From Verrucomicrobiales bacterium (GTDB lineage: Bacteria; Verrucomicrobiota; Verrucomicrobiia; Verrucomicrobiales; DEV007), in assembly GCA_013911195.1 (NCBI GenBank), contig JACETS010000128.1, forward strand, positions 1-7,510: 7,510 nucleotides of DNA, read 5' to 3'. Positions 6,219-7,510 of this stretch are shown piece after piece. Within the stretch, counting starts at the first letter, position 1. Each line of letters begins with the position of its first letter. The notes below the pieces were generated by a model. It searched no databases, was not told the DNA's origin, and was given only the letters and a program-made list of their open reading frames with translations. The position numbers and the translations under genes are program-made.

Positions 6219-7481
6219 ATGCGTATTGGTTTTATATCAACTAGATTTCATGGTACTGATGGCGTTTCACTAGAGGCATCCAAATGGGGCAAAGTTTTAG
6301 AACAAGATCTTGGGCATGAGTGTTTTTGGTTTGGTGGAAAATTAGACACACCAAAAGATAAATCATTCCTATGTGATGAAGCGTTTTTTGGCGATGAATC
6401 CGTAGTTTCTTTACAAGAAAAACTTTTTAATCCTTCCATTACTCTTACAGACCACATCAAAGGTCAAATGAATGAGATGGAATCCTATTTGGGAGATTGC
6501 CTTAAAAAATTTACGGACCAATATTCCCTAGATCTCATTATTCCTCAGAACGTTCTTGCTATTCCTATGCATGTTCCAATGGGACTAGCAGTAACTAATC
6601 TTTCCAAGAAAGGGATACCAACGGTTGCTCATCATCACGATTTTTATTGGGAGAGAGATCGTTTTCTCAAAGGATGCGCTGGAGAATATTTAGAGAAGGC
6701 TTTTCCTCCTCCAATCACTGAGATGTTTGAACATGTAGTCATTAATTCGGGGGCCAAACGGTCTCTCAAAGAGAGATTGGGTGTCGAATCGACAGTGATT
6801 CCTAATGTTTTCGATTTTGAAAATCCTCCGGTTAAGAGTGATGGCTATGGTGATGACTTTAAAAAAGAGATGGGTATCTCTTCTGATGAGATAATGGTTC
6901 TTCAACCCACTAGAATTGTACCCAGGAAGGGAATTGAATTATCTATATCCTTATGTTCAAAAATTCAGACTAAACTGGACAAAAAAATTTGTTTAGTAGT
7001 TTCGCATCTTTACGGTGACGAAGGGTCTCAATATTACGAGGATTTGGTCAAGCTTGCCCAAGAAAAATCGCTAAAAGTAGTTTGGGCCGGAGAAAGAGTA
7101 GGGGAATCAAGAGGTTTAAACCATGCGGGTGAAAAAATATATAATTTATGGGATATATACCCAATGGCTGATTTCGTGACTTATCCCAGTCTTTACGAAG
7201 GTTTTGGTAACGCTTTATTAGAAACTTTTTATTTTTCAAAGCCGGTGCTAGTCAACCGTTATCAAGTATATAAGGATGATATTGAACCTTACGGTTTTAA
7301 AGTGGTAAGTATAAATGGCGAAATTACTGAGAATGCTGTAGACGATACCATCAAACTTTTATCCGATGATTCTTTGGTTGAAGATTGGACTTCTCAAAAC
7401 TATTCAATTTGCGAAGAGTATTTTTCGCATAAGCTTTTGAGATCTAGTTTAGAAAAGCTTGTTAGTAGATCCTTTGAGTGA
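6219..7481 (+). CDS. GT-B fold glycosyltransferase, family 4-like (acceptor unknown)
   Basis: This is a 420-residue retaining-type glycosyltransferase of the GT-B fold, cytoplasmic or membrane-peripheral, with no signal peptide or membrane segment. The N-terminal Rossmann-like half opens with MRIGFISTRFHGTDGVSLEA, whose GTDGVS loop is typical for acceptor or donor binding, and contains an unusual HHHDFYWERDRF segment (138-149). The C-terminal donor-binding half starts near 225 with VLQPTRIVPRKGIE (R232 and K237 are the usual phosphate-contacting pair). It carries the EX7E motif in SLYEGFGNALLE (E327 and E335). The length is normal and no residue of the core motifs is missing. I recall similar proteins annotated only as 'glycosyltransferase family 4'; compatible-solute synthases such as mannosylglucosylglycerate synthase are possible relatives, but I cannot establish this. 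The ATG lacks a Shine-Dalgarno sequence. It follows clpC by 55 T-rich bases, so it may be a separate unit, and no sugar-metabolism neighbour is in view. Confidence 0.82.
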   Translation: MRIGFISTRFHGTDGVSLEASKWGKVLEQDLGHECFWFGGKLDTPKDKSFLCDEAFFGDESVVSLQEKLFNPSITLTDHIKGQMNEMESYLGDCLKKFTDQYSLDLIIPQNVLAIPMHVPMGLAVTNLSKKGIPTVAHHHDFYWERDRFLKGCAGEYLEKAFPPPITEMFEHVVINSGAKRSLKERLGVESTVIPNVFDFENPPVKSDGYGDDFKKEMGISSDEIMVLQPTRIVPRKGIELSISLCSKIQTKLDKKICLVVSHLYGDEGSQYYEDLVKLAQEKSLKVVWAGERVGESRGLNHAGEKIYNLWDIYPMADFVTYPSLYEGFGNALLETFYFSKPVLVNRYQVYKDDIEPYGFKVVSINGEITENAVDDTIKLLSDDSLVEDWTSQNYSICEEYFSHKLLRSSLEKLVSRSFE

Positions 7482-7510
7482 AAGTTAAGGGTGAACTAAG
7501 ATTCGTCCTT

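Noticed and set aside
1..7510. CRISPR arrays, tRNA or rRNA genes, insertion sequences, attachment sites
   Set aside because: No regularly spaced repeats, cloverleaf-like sequence, transposase motif or terminal inverted repeats were found by eye. Seven intact or edge-cut genes account for nearly all of the window.

Overview
The window reads as an ordinary, densely packed stretch of bacterial chromosome with seven genes, all on the + strand. Two features suggest a diderm (outer-membrane) bacterium: a LolD-type lipoprotein-release ATPase, and a general lack of Shine-Dalgarno sequences before the start codons. An AP2-like small protein and a complete McsA-McsB-ClpC set next to LolD make me think of the PVC group, most likely Verrucomicrobiota (Opitutae-like). 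That placement rests on remembered gene families and not on a search, so it is tentative. The DNA is visibly AT-leaning, and no gene stands out as compositionally foreign.

Layout. Positions 1-269 hold the 3' end of a small basic AP2-domain-like gene that is cut by the left edge. Positions 300-1019 encode a LolD/MacB-type ABC ATPase and 1044-1910 a branched-chain aminotransferase (IlvE type). These three lie 24-30 bases apart and could be co-transcribed. A 114-base AT-rich gap (1911-2024) follows. It holds a weak possible terminator, a TATAAT box and a repeated 9-mer, and it is the best place for a new promoter.

Positions 2025-6163 form a tight operon: mcsA (zinc-finger and UVR-motif adaptor), mcsB (protein arginine kinase) and clpC (double-ring AAA+ unfoldase), with gaps of only 14 and 9 bases. 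In Bacillota this set marks damaged proteins with phospho-arginine (McsB, activated by McsA) and delivers them to ClpC for unfolding and degradation by ClpP. The residues known to write, sense and read phospho-arginine appear conserved here, so the pathway is probably intact. The repressor gene ctsR, which normally starts the Bacillota operon, is absent, and no ClpP or MecA gene is in the window.

After a 55-base T-rich gap, 6219-7481 encodes a GT-B fold, family-4-like glycosyltransferase of unresolved acceptor. The last 29 bases hold nothing recognisable. I did not find a new defence system, CRISPR array, mobile element or RNA gene. The most interesting content is the phospho-arginine module outside its classical Gram-positive setting.
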